Shown here: positions 55,060-64,000 of the stretch, piece after piece | Layout: each line of letters opens with the position of its first letter | Numbering within the stretch: the first letter of the stretch is position 1 | Assembly: GCA_016617855.1 (NCBI GenBank) | Contig: JAECUM010017361.1 | Coordinates: forward strand, 1-64,000 | Direction: 5' to 3' | DNA from: Megalonaias nervosa | Taxonomy: Eukaryota; Mollusca; Bivalvia; Unionida; Unionidae | DNA length: 64,000 bases | Notes under the pieces: model-generated | The model's database searches: none | The model's input: only the letters and a program-made list of their open reading frames with translations | Told to the model about the DNA's origin: nothing | Made by a program: the position numbers and the translations under genes

Positions 55060-56890
55060 CTTCGGGTCTTCGTTAGTGGCGAGGAGTTCTGCGAGTTCTA
55101 CCGGGTAGTCGAAGATCTCTGCCCTTTTGTCACTCTGCAACGTCTTCCCGGTAATAAAGGACCTTTACCTTTTAAATGTATCATTGAGCGGTTATGCGTC
55201 CTCCAACTGTCCTTTCAAAGTCATTCCTAAAGCCTCTAACGTGGCGGATTTTGCAACCGCTGAAGCCGCATCTCCTACCAACGTTAGAACTGCCCGGAGG
55301 AATGGAAATATTACACCGTCTTTTGCATTTGTATTGCATGTTTTTGACTTGGATGATTTTAATGTCAGCGAGCTGATTAAGTTGTGCTTGGGTCAACCAC
55401 AAGGGGCAATTCCAATTAACTCTTTCGGAGAAAGTCTGCGTATGAAACCGTGATAGTTGTTTATTGTGCTTTTTATTTTCGCAAGCTAGTTAAAGTAAAT
55501 GGTCTAATAATCAATTCCCACATGCCCGTCAAGGATCCTCATTCGACCACCTGTGCTACAGGAAAAAATTACAGCAATGCATCTGTAACCACCTTTAACG
55601 GAATAAACAGCGGCGAGATTGTCGGCAGTAATGGGCCGATCTACAAGTGCATGAACGTACATGTCTACCACGGACTTCTTAAACACCTTCAGTTGTTCCA
55701 AAGTAATTGACTGGGTACAAGGTATGAAAGTCATGTTGAGAAATTTGTGGAACTGTGTTACTGTGTTCATGCCTGTCTAAGTATGACCACAACTAGTCAT
55801 ATGCATCCTGATTGTGTTAAAGTTAAATAAACATTTCTTCAGAAGGTTCATGATGACTGTTTTACGGCAAAGGAATCCCATACACTTCTAGCTGGTCAAA
55901 TATCATAGCACTATTATGATGTTTATTGTCTGTAACAATATTTATAAAGGCTGCAAACACGTGGTTTGGAGCATGCGACGATGCCATCTTTGGAACTTTT
56001 TGTTAAGTAAACTGTCTCTTAATATTACTTCTTGGGTGCACATCTATGGTGTGCACGAAAAATGATACAGCTGACGTGGTTCCGAACTGCATAAACAACA
56101 AAAAGCTTGAATCTGTATCTAATGAAGGGATTAGCGCTGACTACGCAATGTTTATGTTTTCAACTCAACTTTGCCAGCAGCTGCGTCTAGTTCACGACAT
56201 ACTGAGATACTGGTGGTGCCCTTTGACTGTAAGATGACTGTATGGTTGACCTCAAAACTAATCATGCGAACATCTCTGAAAAACACAAATATATGACTGA
56301 GAGGATTCGCACATGAAACCTCAATGTTTCTTCATTCAGTTTTTTTTTTCCGACGATGTAAGAATCCGACGTTAAAATTCAGGTTGCCACTAAAAATTAC
56401 GGCACAGTGAGCAGCAAGGTGAGGCTCAGAAGAATCATGATGAACAGCAGCTGTTGCATACGGGAGATGATCCGCATGATTGGATGGGTCTTTGTTAAAC
56501 ATCATAGACGGGTCAGCAAACTTCGCATAACTATCGCAGAATCTGACTAGTTCAATAATCGTTGTGACAATGTCAACGTTGTCAAGAATTGCATTGATTT
56601 CCTTTCCGTCGATGGAATTATTTGACGTTGTTATACAACGCCTTAATGCCATTGTTGACAAATCCAACCCGAGTGTTGGCAGGGTAATTTTTATTATCGA
56701 AGTGTATAGTTTCCCCTCAATGTTCTAAAACGCCTCATATGGATGGAAAAACCGAGATGTGTCCTGCACTTGTACTTCTAGCTTTCGTTGATCGGGGACA
56801 CTAGCCGGGAACAAATAATACTTAAAATCATTGGTGCAACGATCTACCAATACAGGCGCACTCATGGCAAAGATAGGATGTATTTTTGCA
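55060..56890 (-). pseudogene. third, diverged capsid-block relic in a sulfotransferase intron
   Basis: Minus-strand reading from 56890: LEVQVQDTSRFFHPYEAF, STMALRRC (compare NGIMALWRCS), then FCDSYAKFADPSMM, all in the order of the capsid gene at 9.77-8.38 kb. The capsid C-terminal region is at 55770-55504 (LEQLKVFKKSVVDMYVHA, GGRMRILD). At 55440-55190 a pX-like frame reads FPFLRAVLTLVGDAASAV and LGMTLKGQLEDA, matching the peptide gene at 7986-8357. A GKGPLLPGRR phrase near 55160 matches the start of the protease region. Divergence is much greater than between the 9-11 kb and 62-64 kb copies, with stops and shifts throughout. Gene order and strand are conserved. Confidence 0.65.
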
Positions 56891-57299
56891 TGGAGCCACG
56901 GTGAAAAATCACGCGGCGATGATGTTAAGTATCTTTTCCACGTGTTTGGACAGGTTAAGGAAATTTACCCCTTGCGGTTAAAGATTTATATTAGAGTTTT
57001 GTCCCAGTCATATATTTTATTCCATCTATTTCCCTATCCAGACGATAAATTATGGGAAAGAATCTAGTAGTATTTACTGTTCAATCTTAAAATAAAAGAA
57101 AAGAAAATAGTAACATTTTTCATTGCCTCTAGGCATTAGTTTTTGCTTTAAATTCTGTTAAAATATAAAACAAATGATGAAACCATATTGTAAAGGGAAT
57201 TTTTATGTCTCGTGAACTGTAATGTTTATTCTTATTAACAAATTAAATAGAAGCATAAATCAAATGAAATGTAAATGTTTAAAGGCTGGTTTTTGGTGC

Positions 57300-57480
57300 A
57301 GTGTTTAGTGTACATCAACCTAAAGAATGTTAAAAAGGAGTCACAGTGACTCAGTGATTTACATCAAGGATTCGCGACAGAAAGAGTGCTGGTTGGAATC
57401 CTAACATCAGATCAGTCTGGGTCGTGTTTTCGGGGTGTGTCCCTTGGCAAGGATGCAATTAAATAACCTGAGTTGCTATG
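57300..57480 (+). repeat. possible decayed SINE
   Basis: Phrases such as TCGTGTTTTCGGGGTGTGTC, CCTTGGCAAGGATGCAATTA and CCATAAAACAACG recall the 3' part of tRNA-type SINEs. Weak. Confidence 0.25.
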
Positions 57481-57892
57481 CCATAAAACAACGTAAAAAA
57501 GCATATCTTAATAAAATAACAATAAGTATCCATTCATCGAGAAATTTAAAAAAAAAAGCTGTTGTTTTCAATTAGAAAGTTTCCTTCCGTAACAGAAGAG
57601 CAAGTAACAGAATAACTGGACAAATTCTTGTGTTTCTGAATATTTGAAAGATCAAATTTGTCGTTCTTTTGATCGAGGATGAATAAGAAAACTTGAAATC
57701 AAATAGAGATTCGGCAGCTGCTTGTGTGTTTATTAGGAAAGTTACTTGTATCACTTTTCTCGTTATGACATAGCCATTATTATGTCAAAGAGGTCGTTAA
57801 AACCAGCAACAAAAAATACAATCAAAATCATCAAACACTCCCGTATAAACTGAAAATGACATTATGGCGAGTTGTCTTCTTTATGTACGTAC

Positions 57893-57996
57893 CTCCTTAA
57901 TATCTTCGAAGTAAGTCATGTGAATAGGAAGCTCAGAATGTTCCTCTGTCGCTTTTTCCCACTCCAGAACGTAGTCAAACCAATTACCAAAGTCAG
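57893..57996 (-). CDS. sulfotransferase exon B
   Basis: 104 bp between TTTAG acceptor and GTACGT donor, reading DFGNWFDYVLEWEKATEEH then IHMTYFEDIKE. Joins exon A to complete an Ala codon and ends in phase 0. Confidence 0.85.
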
Positions 57997-58639
57997 CTAA
58001 ATGAAACAAAAAAACATACACTGAAACCTCATAAGAGAGACAACCTACGATGAAATATCATTATACTACGATTTCCTATTTCTACCAAAGAAGGAGATGT
58101 AATTAAGCACGTTATCTTAGATACGGATAGACGTACAAACATCATTAGCCAATCACATTTTTAGAAACTAATGTATGTGATAATTAACTCCACGTGTTTG
58201 TACGTTGATTAATTATTAATAAGTCTCATAACTGTTAGAATTTAACACAGAATTGGGAAATTGGTAATGCCTGTTAAAAGATGTTTAAAGGAAGACGGAA
58301 TAATGTTTACTTAGTCAAATACTTTCAATAAAGTGTTGACATGAGCCTTCAAAGTAAAAAGTTCCAAGCAATGCAAAACATGAAAGTTTTGAATCAAACT
58401 GAACGTGAAATTAAATAATGTCGCCTAATTCTGAAATATTTTCCTCTATTTTTGAACTGTGTATATCTGTTTCATAGTGTGTCAAAATTTCAAGTACGGT
58501 GCCAATGTATATTGATGCAGGTAACTAATATCGCTTTATCTTAGAAAGAAAATACAAAACCACCACTCCGCCTCTTCCCTGAGGGTTGAGAGGGGAGATG
58601 TCCAATAATAATGGGCAATAACTCCAAAGAAACTGAATT

Positions 58640-59440
58640 TAAATTGAATTTAAAATACTGCCAATCATATTCATAGAAGCGTTTAATAACATCAAGTTGC
58701 AAAAGAAATTTGCTTAAAATGCAACGATTGCTGGTGTTGTAAAGTTGTCAAGCCAAGGAAAGTTGTTTAAAATGCAACTGATGTTTCATGGGTAACAAGC
58801 CAAAATAAATTTGCTTAAAATTGAATGATTACTGGTGTTTTTAACGGTGTAAAGCCAAAATAAATTTGCTTAAAATACACTGATTACTGATGTTTTTAAC
58901 GGTATATAGCCAAAATAAATTTGCTTAAAATACAATGATTACTGATGTTTCAGTGATGCGCAGCCAAAGAGATTTCTTTAAAATGCAATGATTACTGGCG
59001 TTTCAGTGGTGACAAGCTACTGTACATTTGCTTCAAATGCAGCAACTACTGGTTTTTCAGTGGTGACAAGCTAAGGTAAATTTGCTTAAAATGCAACGTT
59101 TACTTGTTGTTTTAAATGTGCCAAGTCATTAGAAATTTGCTTCAAATAAAATGATTATTTGTACTTTAAGGGTACCAAGCCAAAACAAAATTTGCTTAAA
59201 ATGCAAGGATTTCTCTTGTTTCAAGCATGCAAAGCCACAAGAAACTTACTTAAAATAACCATTGCTAGCATTTTACCGGCGCCAAGCCAAACTATATTGC
59301 TTAAAATGGAACTATTACTGACATTTCAAGGGTAACAAGCCAAAAGAAGTTTGCATAAAATGCAAAGATTACGGATGTTTCAAAGGTGCAAAGTCAAACG
59401 AAATTTGCTTAAAATGCAACGATTACTGGTATATTGCTGG
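58640..59440. repeat. tandem array, period about 55 bp
   Basis: About fourteen imperfect units of AAATTTGCTTAAAATGCAA, TGATTACTGGTGTTT and AAGCCAAA, in the intron between sulfotransferase exons A and B. Confidence 0.85.
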
Positions 59441-60006
59441 ATCGTTTAAGCTAAACAGCCCATGTTCATACAACCATCCGTTCCAAGGAAGTAGCCATAT
59501 GATGATATTGACGATGGCTGCAAAGGCAGTCATTTTCAAGGTTATATCAGTCTTCGAGGGATATCATTTTCAGTTAGGACCAGGTGTGACTCTTTATAAA
59601 CCAATGAAGCAAGTTTCATGAATTTCCTCTAAATAGGCATATAAGAAGGTTACTGCACTGTGACCATGCAACCTCACTTTTCTTTCCGTTGATGACAGGC
59701 ATGGAAGACGATTAAAGCAACATTGCAGCAAGAGCAACAAAAGCAAAAGCATATATGCTACTACTGCAAAGGACTGAAAGAATGAGAGACAGAGAGACAA
59801 AGAAAGAGAGGAAATAAAAGCTCTGACAAGGATAACAGGTCACCAGTCTATAAAGGTGAGTTGACATCTCTACCGTTAACGAGACTTAATAAAAGTACCG
59901 GTAAAACACATGATAAAGAACGAAAAATAACAAAATAGTACAAGTTATAACTGCATTAGAAGGAAAGACTAAAATACACATAAACTTATGAATGGAAATA
60001 TCTTAC

Positions 60007-60330
60007 CTGTTCCTTCCAGCCACATGTCCAGATAATTCTCCCATTTTCCGTCGTACTCGTATGCTATTATTCCTTTTGTATGGTGAAAAAAGGACACGGC
60101 TTGGTCTTTGGGATTTCTAAGACAGTGAATCAGTTTGCATTTTGTGTCCAGTATATCTCGAGGTAGGAAATTAAAAGGTAGGTGCGTGAAGAAGACCCTA
60201 GGGAAAGGCGCCTTGTCATAAAGTTTCACTGGTGTAGCCTCTAGAAAGTTTGTAAGAAGTCCAGATGTGCCAAAGTTATCCGTGACTCCTCTGATGAGGA
60301 ACCTGAGAATCTGTTGGAGGCATTGAGTCC
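60007..60330 (-). CDS. sulfotransferase exon A
   Basis: 324 bp between TTGTAG acceptor and GTAAGA donor. Contains THLPFNFLPRDI, CKLIHCLRNPKDQAVSFF and EYDGKWENYLDMWLEGT. Entry phase needs one base from the preceding exon; the exon ends after one base of a codon. Confidence 0.85.
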
Positions 60331-60813
60331 CTACAATGGATTTACTCGTATTGTGAAAATATGAGATATACCTTTTCAAATGAGCCTAATCTTGAGATTG
60401 CACGTTTTTAATTTAGAATGAATAAATATCGATATGAAAATGAAAAAACGCTACCGCCTTCAGCCAACAATAACGTTATTATATTACACAAGATTAGCGG
60501 CTGTAACATAATTATGTGTGTTGCTGTAGTTTGGTATGCGGTGGGGTAGGGGTGAGAGTTGATTTGTTCAAAAATAACTACTACTTATTTCACGTTTGAC
60601 GCAATGTGTTTTTCACGGTTCCACATCCCTCGCCCATTGTTTGAGAAGATTGCTGAATAATTTAAACCGAGCCTTCTCACATAGAACAAAATGTACAAGT
60701 ACTGTATCGTTCATTTAAACAGTTGGCGATAGTTCCGTCGCAAATCAATTGAAAGATGATTATCATATTATTAATTCAATAATACTTTGATCTTAAAAAA
60801 TAGTCCGCCTAAA

Positions 60814-61123
60814 CCAAATCTGAGGAAAGAAAGACAATATTGGTAAAGATGAGAGTCATCATTTGTGTATAGTGACCAAATCTGAGGAAAGAAAGACAAT
60901 ATTGGTAAAGATGAGAGTCATCATTTGTGTATAGTGACAAAATCTGAGGAAAGAAAGACAATATTGGTAAAGATGAGAGTCATCATTTGTGTATAGTGAC
61001 CAAATCTGAGGAAAGAAAGACAATATTGGTAAAGATGAGAGTCATCATTTGTGTATAGTGACCAAATCTGAGGAAAGAAAGACAATATTGATAAAGATGA
61101 GAGTCATCATTTGTGTATAGTGT
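60814..61123. repeat. 62-bp minisatellite, five near-identical copies
   Basis: Unit phrases CCAAATCTGAGGAAAGAAAG, ACAATATTGGTAAAGATGAG and AGTCATCATTTGTGTATAGTG. Only one or two substitutions across five exact 62-bp periods. Confidence 0.95.
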
Positions 61124-62306
61124 GAAGAATGTTTAATTGTTCCTCAAAATATTGGATAAGAGTGTATTCAAGAAGAACAAAAATAGGAAAGAATGCAATA
61201 TTATTGTTTTTGTATCAATGTAGCAATCTGTATGGATTCCTCAGTACAACGTTTAGTTAGTTGCAAGGCCAAGGAAACAAGTTCCTTTCTTTGCCTTATT
61301 CATTCCATGTTTCGTATCTGAAATTGGTAGTCTACATTTTTAATGTATGAATCGATTTGAAAATGTACATGTCTGTTTAGAATTTTCTAAAAGCACTACA
61401 TACACTCTGCAACATGTAATACGTGAACATTGTAAGAATATGTTTGGAATCAGTGTTTTTAGATGGTTCTTTTGACTTGTGTATTTGGGCCTCAAAGAAA
61501 AGATATATTATGAATTTGCAGCATCGCCAAGGTGCCAAGTTATTTATATATCACACGTAATTGAACTCGGAAGCTACAACATGCATACGGGGAAAACTAT
61601 GTGTTTCAAAAGCTCATCTAATTGGCTCTTTTGAGAATGTACATTGGAGTCGAGAACATGTCAGTTACAACGTATGACTCCGTGAGTTCATATCCTGCTA
61701 GAAGCGAATACAATATTGCAGAATTAATTGAGTGACAAAGATTACTTGCTAGGGATAGCGCTATAAAGTTCCATATACAATGTTTATATGCGGAATGCGC
61801 TCAAATTATGCGCTAAATACTATAGGCTCCATGCACGTGGCTAAATTCTGGTCAAAACTAAGTTTCTTTTCTTCTTAATTCAAATGAAAGTCATTAAAAG
61901 GATTATTATAACCAATCTATAAGACTGTCAAAGAGTCGGATAGTAATCATAGATAATGTCAACCCAAGAAAATCAGATGATATGAATGTTTATCTGTATT
62001 AACGTCGTAGAACTAATGACAAGATTTTCGAAATGAATGCTATAGTGGGCTGGTATGAGGTCTAACGGAATTATCATTACTCCAGATGGGTTGCTATTAG
62101 ATTATACCGGAATTTAGCACTAGTCCATAGGTCTAAAGTCACGAGTCTATATGAGGACATTGGAAAATGTTAAGACAACATCTACTAACCAGTAAGCCGT
62201 TAGGACAGTCCAACGTGCAGTCATCTACTAACATTCCCTTTTGGAGTGATTAACGCCCAATACTTAATATTTAATACACCAAGTGTAAGATGTAAAAGAA
62301 GGAGGA

Positions 62307-62310
<4 letters not shown>
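61124..62310. other. no gene recognised
   Basis: Low-GC sequence. The missing N-terminal sulfotransferase exon was looked for on the minus strand and not found. Confidence 0.5.

Positions 62311-62312
<2 letters not shown>

Positions 62313-62354
<42 letters not shown>
62313..62354. repeat. (CA)n microsatellite
   Basis: Pure CA tract of about 42 bp. Confidence 0.95.
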
Positions 62355-62355
<1 letters not shown>

Positions 62356-62526
62356 TATCACACAGGAAGGTAGAGGCATAAGACTCATACTGTATACAAA
62401 CATATTATCGCACTGGGGATGGAGTTTAAGTTTTAGTTGTGAATAAACAAAAGACAAAGATACACACAAGCATGACACATGGATTGGCAATGATTGAGTA
62501 GCGTGTTTTTTCTAAGAAAACTGGGT

Positions 62527-62542
62527 GGCCCTGAAAAGGGCC
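62527..62542 (-). terminator. histone-type 3' stem-loop without a visible histone gene
   Basis: The minus strand reads GGCCCTTTTCAGGGCC: a 6-bp stem with a TTTC loop, followed by ACCC and, about 14 bp on, an AGAAAAAA purine run like a histone downstream element. This is the canonical signal for replication-dependent histone mRNA ends. No histone reading frame is recognisable upstream on that strand (62543-62740). Confidence 0.5.
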
Positions 62543-62734
62543 TTAGGGGTTATTAACCAAAGAGGATTAACACAAATAACTTCACAGTTCTTTGTCTGAA
62601 TCTTCTCCTTACAACCGGGCCAAAGAACAATACCCTTTTGAGATACCCTTGCCTTTCCACATATACTCTTCTCTTACAAATAACTGTCTGAAATGTTTTG
62701 ATAGCACTCGTTGCTTTGGCGTTTTGCAGGCGTG

Positions 62735-63085
62735 ATTCAATATTTCATCCGTCGATGCTATACGTGGCACTATTGAACAATGCCATGATGCCATTATTAA
62801 CAAAACCAACTCTAACATCAGCTCCATATTCAGTATCATCTGTTTTTTAAATCTTACCTTCTACTTCAATAAATGCTTCAGAGGGTTAGAAATATCTGCT
62901 TGTATCCTGAACTTGCAGCTCAATTCTTCCACGCTGATTTGGCTCTCGTGCATCATACGAATAATGTTAATAATCACGTACAGATTCATCTTTGAGGACT
63001 GGCGCATCCATGTCAAATGCGGGATCAGATACACGCTTGAACATTATTATACTTTGCTATCGTCAAACACGAAGACCACATCCTG
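62735..63085 (-). pseudogene. second capsid-block copy: major-capsid-like N-terminus
   Basis: Minus-strand reading in three frames: SKMNLYVINIIRMMHES-like sequence whose alternative frame gives EPNQRGRIELQVQDTSRYF, then a stop, then NMELMLELVLLIMASWHCS and IASTDEILN. The sequence tracks the copy at 9.77-9.43 kb closely, including CAG where that copy has TAG. Homology ends sharply near 62735, after EILN. The sequence to the left is unrelated, so this copy is truncated at its capsid gene. Confidence 0.65.
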
Positions 63086-63178
63086 CTTTTAGACTAGCAG
63101 TTATATTTTTTTCTTTTTTTCCGATTCTACCAGTGGCAAGGGTACACCAGCCAACACTGCTAGTCTTTGATTTGCAGC

Positions 63179-63532
63179 TTAATTTATTATTTTACTAACA
63201 TTTGCAGGCATAACTTCGGTGCTTGCCATTTTTCCTGGCTGAAGTTTTATTGGCTGAGGTATTCGTCGTATTAATCGTGCTAGTCTATCCTTGATTGCTG
63301 ACAATGCTTTCCTTGCAACATCACCAACAACACCAATACATTTATCACGAACAACGTCAATAGCTTTCATTCCCAGTTGCTTTGCAATCGGTATTGCTTT
63401 TGGGGCTATCCTGCTGAATAGACCCTGAACAACATCACCGAGCCCATCTCCGTAGATCGCTTTATATGTTGGTAATCGTAAATTTATCACCCTGACTATT
63501 ACAGGTCTACGTTGATAATTGTGTATGATCAT
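63179..63532 (-). CDS. second capsid-block copy: basic core-like protein
   Basis: An open 117-codon frame, MIIHNYQRRPVIVRVINLRL, then AIYGDGLGDVVQGLFSRIAP, DVARKALSAIKDRLARLIRR and ASTEVMPANVSKIIN. It lacks the internal stop of the copy at 9832-10203. It ends at a TAA in place of the Gln codon (CAA) that continues as QAANQN in the other copy, so it is five or more residues short. Basic and Arg-rich; a DNA-condensing virion core role is inferred from composition and position. Nearly full-length and potentially translatable. Confidence 0.55.
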   Translation of the reverse strand: MIIHNYQRRPVIVRVINLRLPTYKAIYGDGLGDVVQGLFSRIAPKAIPIAKQLGMKAIDVVRDKCIGVVGDVARKALSAIKDRLARLIRRIPQPIKLQPGKMASTEVMPANVSKIIN

Positions 63533-63561
63533 ACTATCTTCTTGTCACTGATCTAATTGCA

Positions 63562-64000
63562 TCAATCACTGCGGTAATCATAAACGATTTCATCAATAAG
63601 GGACCGATAAACATTAATGTCTATGATACCGCCTGTGAATAATCTCTGACAAAGAGCAGCTGCTTAATTAATGATTTCTGGGAAATTATTACTGGCTCGT
63701 CTTCCGCCAGTCAGAAATTCTAGTCTATCAACATCGGCAAGGACGTTATTGGGACAAAGTTTATCAAGGCCACTTCCCTTGGTACCTGTACCAGGAGTGA
63801 CCAAACTGCAAGCGCTGGACAGACTCCTTCCAGTGGCACCAGCGTCAGGATCTGTATCATACCATTTTTCTTTTTCCTTACTTGTTGTTTCGTCTGCTTT
63901 TTCCTTACTTGTTGTTAAGGTTGATTTCCTTTCTTGTCTAGCTTTTTTAAGTTGCAACTTCATTTCTTCTTCTTTTCGTTTCCTTTCTTGTTTTGCTTGT
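63562..64000 (-). pseudogene. second capsid-block copy: minor structural gene, C-terminal part
   Basis: The minus strand reads KLQLKKARQERKSTLTTSKE with a repeated TTSKEKADE/TTSKEKEKW module absent from the first copy. PNNVLADVDRLEFLTGGRRA and SNNFPEIIN follow, then a TAA at 63664-63666 where the first copy has GAA. Reading continues in the same frame (AALCQRLFTGGIIDINVYRS) to a TGA at 63562. It extends past the right window edge. It matches 10238-10600 in order and spacing. Confidence 0.6.

Larger units (their letters stand above)
50587..60330 (-). pseudogene. cytosolic sulfotransferase gene, four exons, C-terminal nonsense
   Basis: Four minus-strand exons join in frame with GT-AG introns: 60330-60007, 57996-57893, 53019-52851, 50702-50587. 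Read in order they give the SULT fold from just after the PAPS loop: GTQCLQQILRF; PRVFFTHLPFNFLP; CKLIHCLRNPKDQAVSFFHH (3'-phosphate-binding Arg and Ser); WFDYVLEWEK; FEDIKENPVQEIKKLCQFL; and RKGQVGDWKNLFTVAQ. The enzyme would transfer sulfate from PAPS to phenols, steroids or amines in the cytosol. In the last exon a TAA at 50657-50659 replaces the Glu of the KTVE dimer motif, and 22 further codons remain readable to a natural TGA. The N-terminal exon(s) with the PKSGT loop are not found upstream. The W of the loop is C here. Probably a recent pseudogene or a truncated monomeric enzyme. Confidence 0.75.

Noticed and set aside
57300..57480. Possible tRNA or functional RNA
   Set aside because: Only fragments of a SINE-like tail; no cloverleaf can be drawn.

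Overview
The window reads as nuclear DNA of an animal, most likely a mollusc or another lophotrochozoan. The evidence is GT-AG introns in two vertebrate-like gene families (a cytosolic sulfotransferase and an OATP-type transporter), tRNA-derived SINEs with target duplications, Ty3/Gypsy elements, many TA/CA/GA microsatellites and a low-GC background. There is no bacterial operon structure. The mollusc assignment is inference; it rests partly on SINE tails ending in a GGCGTTAAACCC-like motif. Very little here looks like an active gene.

The dominant content is decayed DNA-virus-like (adintovirus/Maverick-Polinton-like) material. At 0-4 kb, plus-strand genes encode a Cys-rich zinc-ribbon protein, a broken HNH-NUMOD1 homing endonuclease and an unknown ORF cut by a solo LTR. 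They face a minus-strand structural block at 11.3-4.1 kb: a minor structural gene, a basic core-like protein, a major-capsid-like protein, a pX-like peptide, an adenain-like protease, a fibre-like protein, a hydrophobic protein and penton-like pieces. A second copy of the first part of this block runs off the right edge (62.7-64.0 kb, minus). A third, more diverged copy (55.0-56.9 kb, minus) sits inside an intron of the sulfotransferase gene. Two different protein-primed B-family DNA polymerase relics are also present: 28.4-31.05 kb (plus) and 49.3-46.3 kb (minus). Each contains a solo LTR.

Host genes: four exons of a sulfotransferase (60.3-50.6 kb, minus) join in frame, but the last carries a TAA in place of the glutamate of its dimer motif. 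A transporter first exon plus a small second exon (34.0-32.5 kb, minus) carry several stops.

Retroelements: five members of one solo-LTR-like family (TGTTACG...CGTAACA ends, four with 4-bp duplications); a full-length but dead Ty3/Gypsy element at 38.1-44.2 kb inserted into a satellite; a Gypsy fragment at 22.1-22.8 kb with integrase upstream of reverse transcriptase (Gmr1-like order); and three tRNA SINEs. Tandem arrays with periods of about 31 to 64 bp (about 135 bp for the satellite) are unusually frequent.

Unexplained: 19.2-21.4 kb is visibly richer in GC and carries long minus-strand protein-like frames that I do not recognise. Large stretches (13.4-18.9, 22.8-27.1, 44.7-46.2, 53.0-55.0 and 61.1-62.5 kb) hold little beyond repeats.
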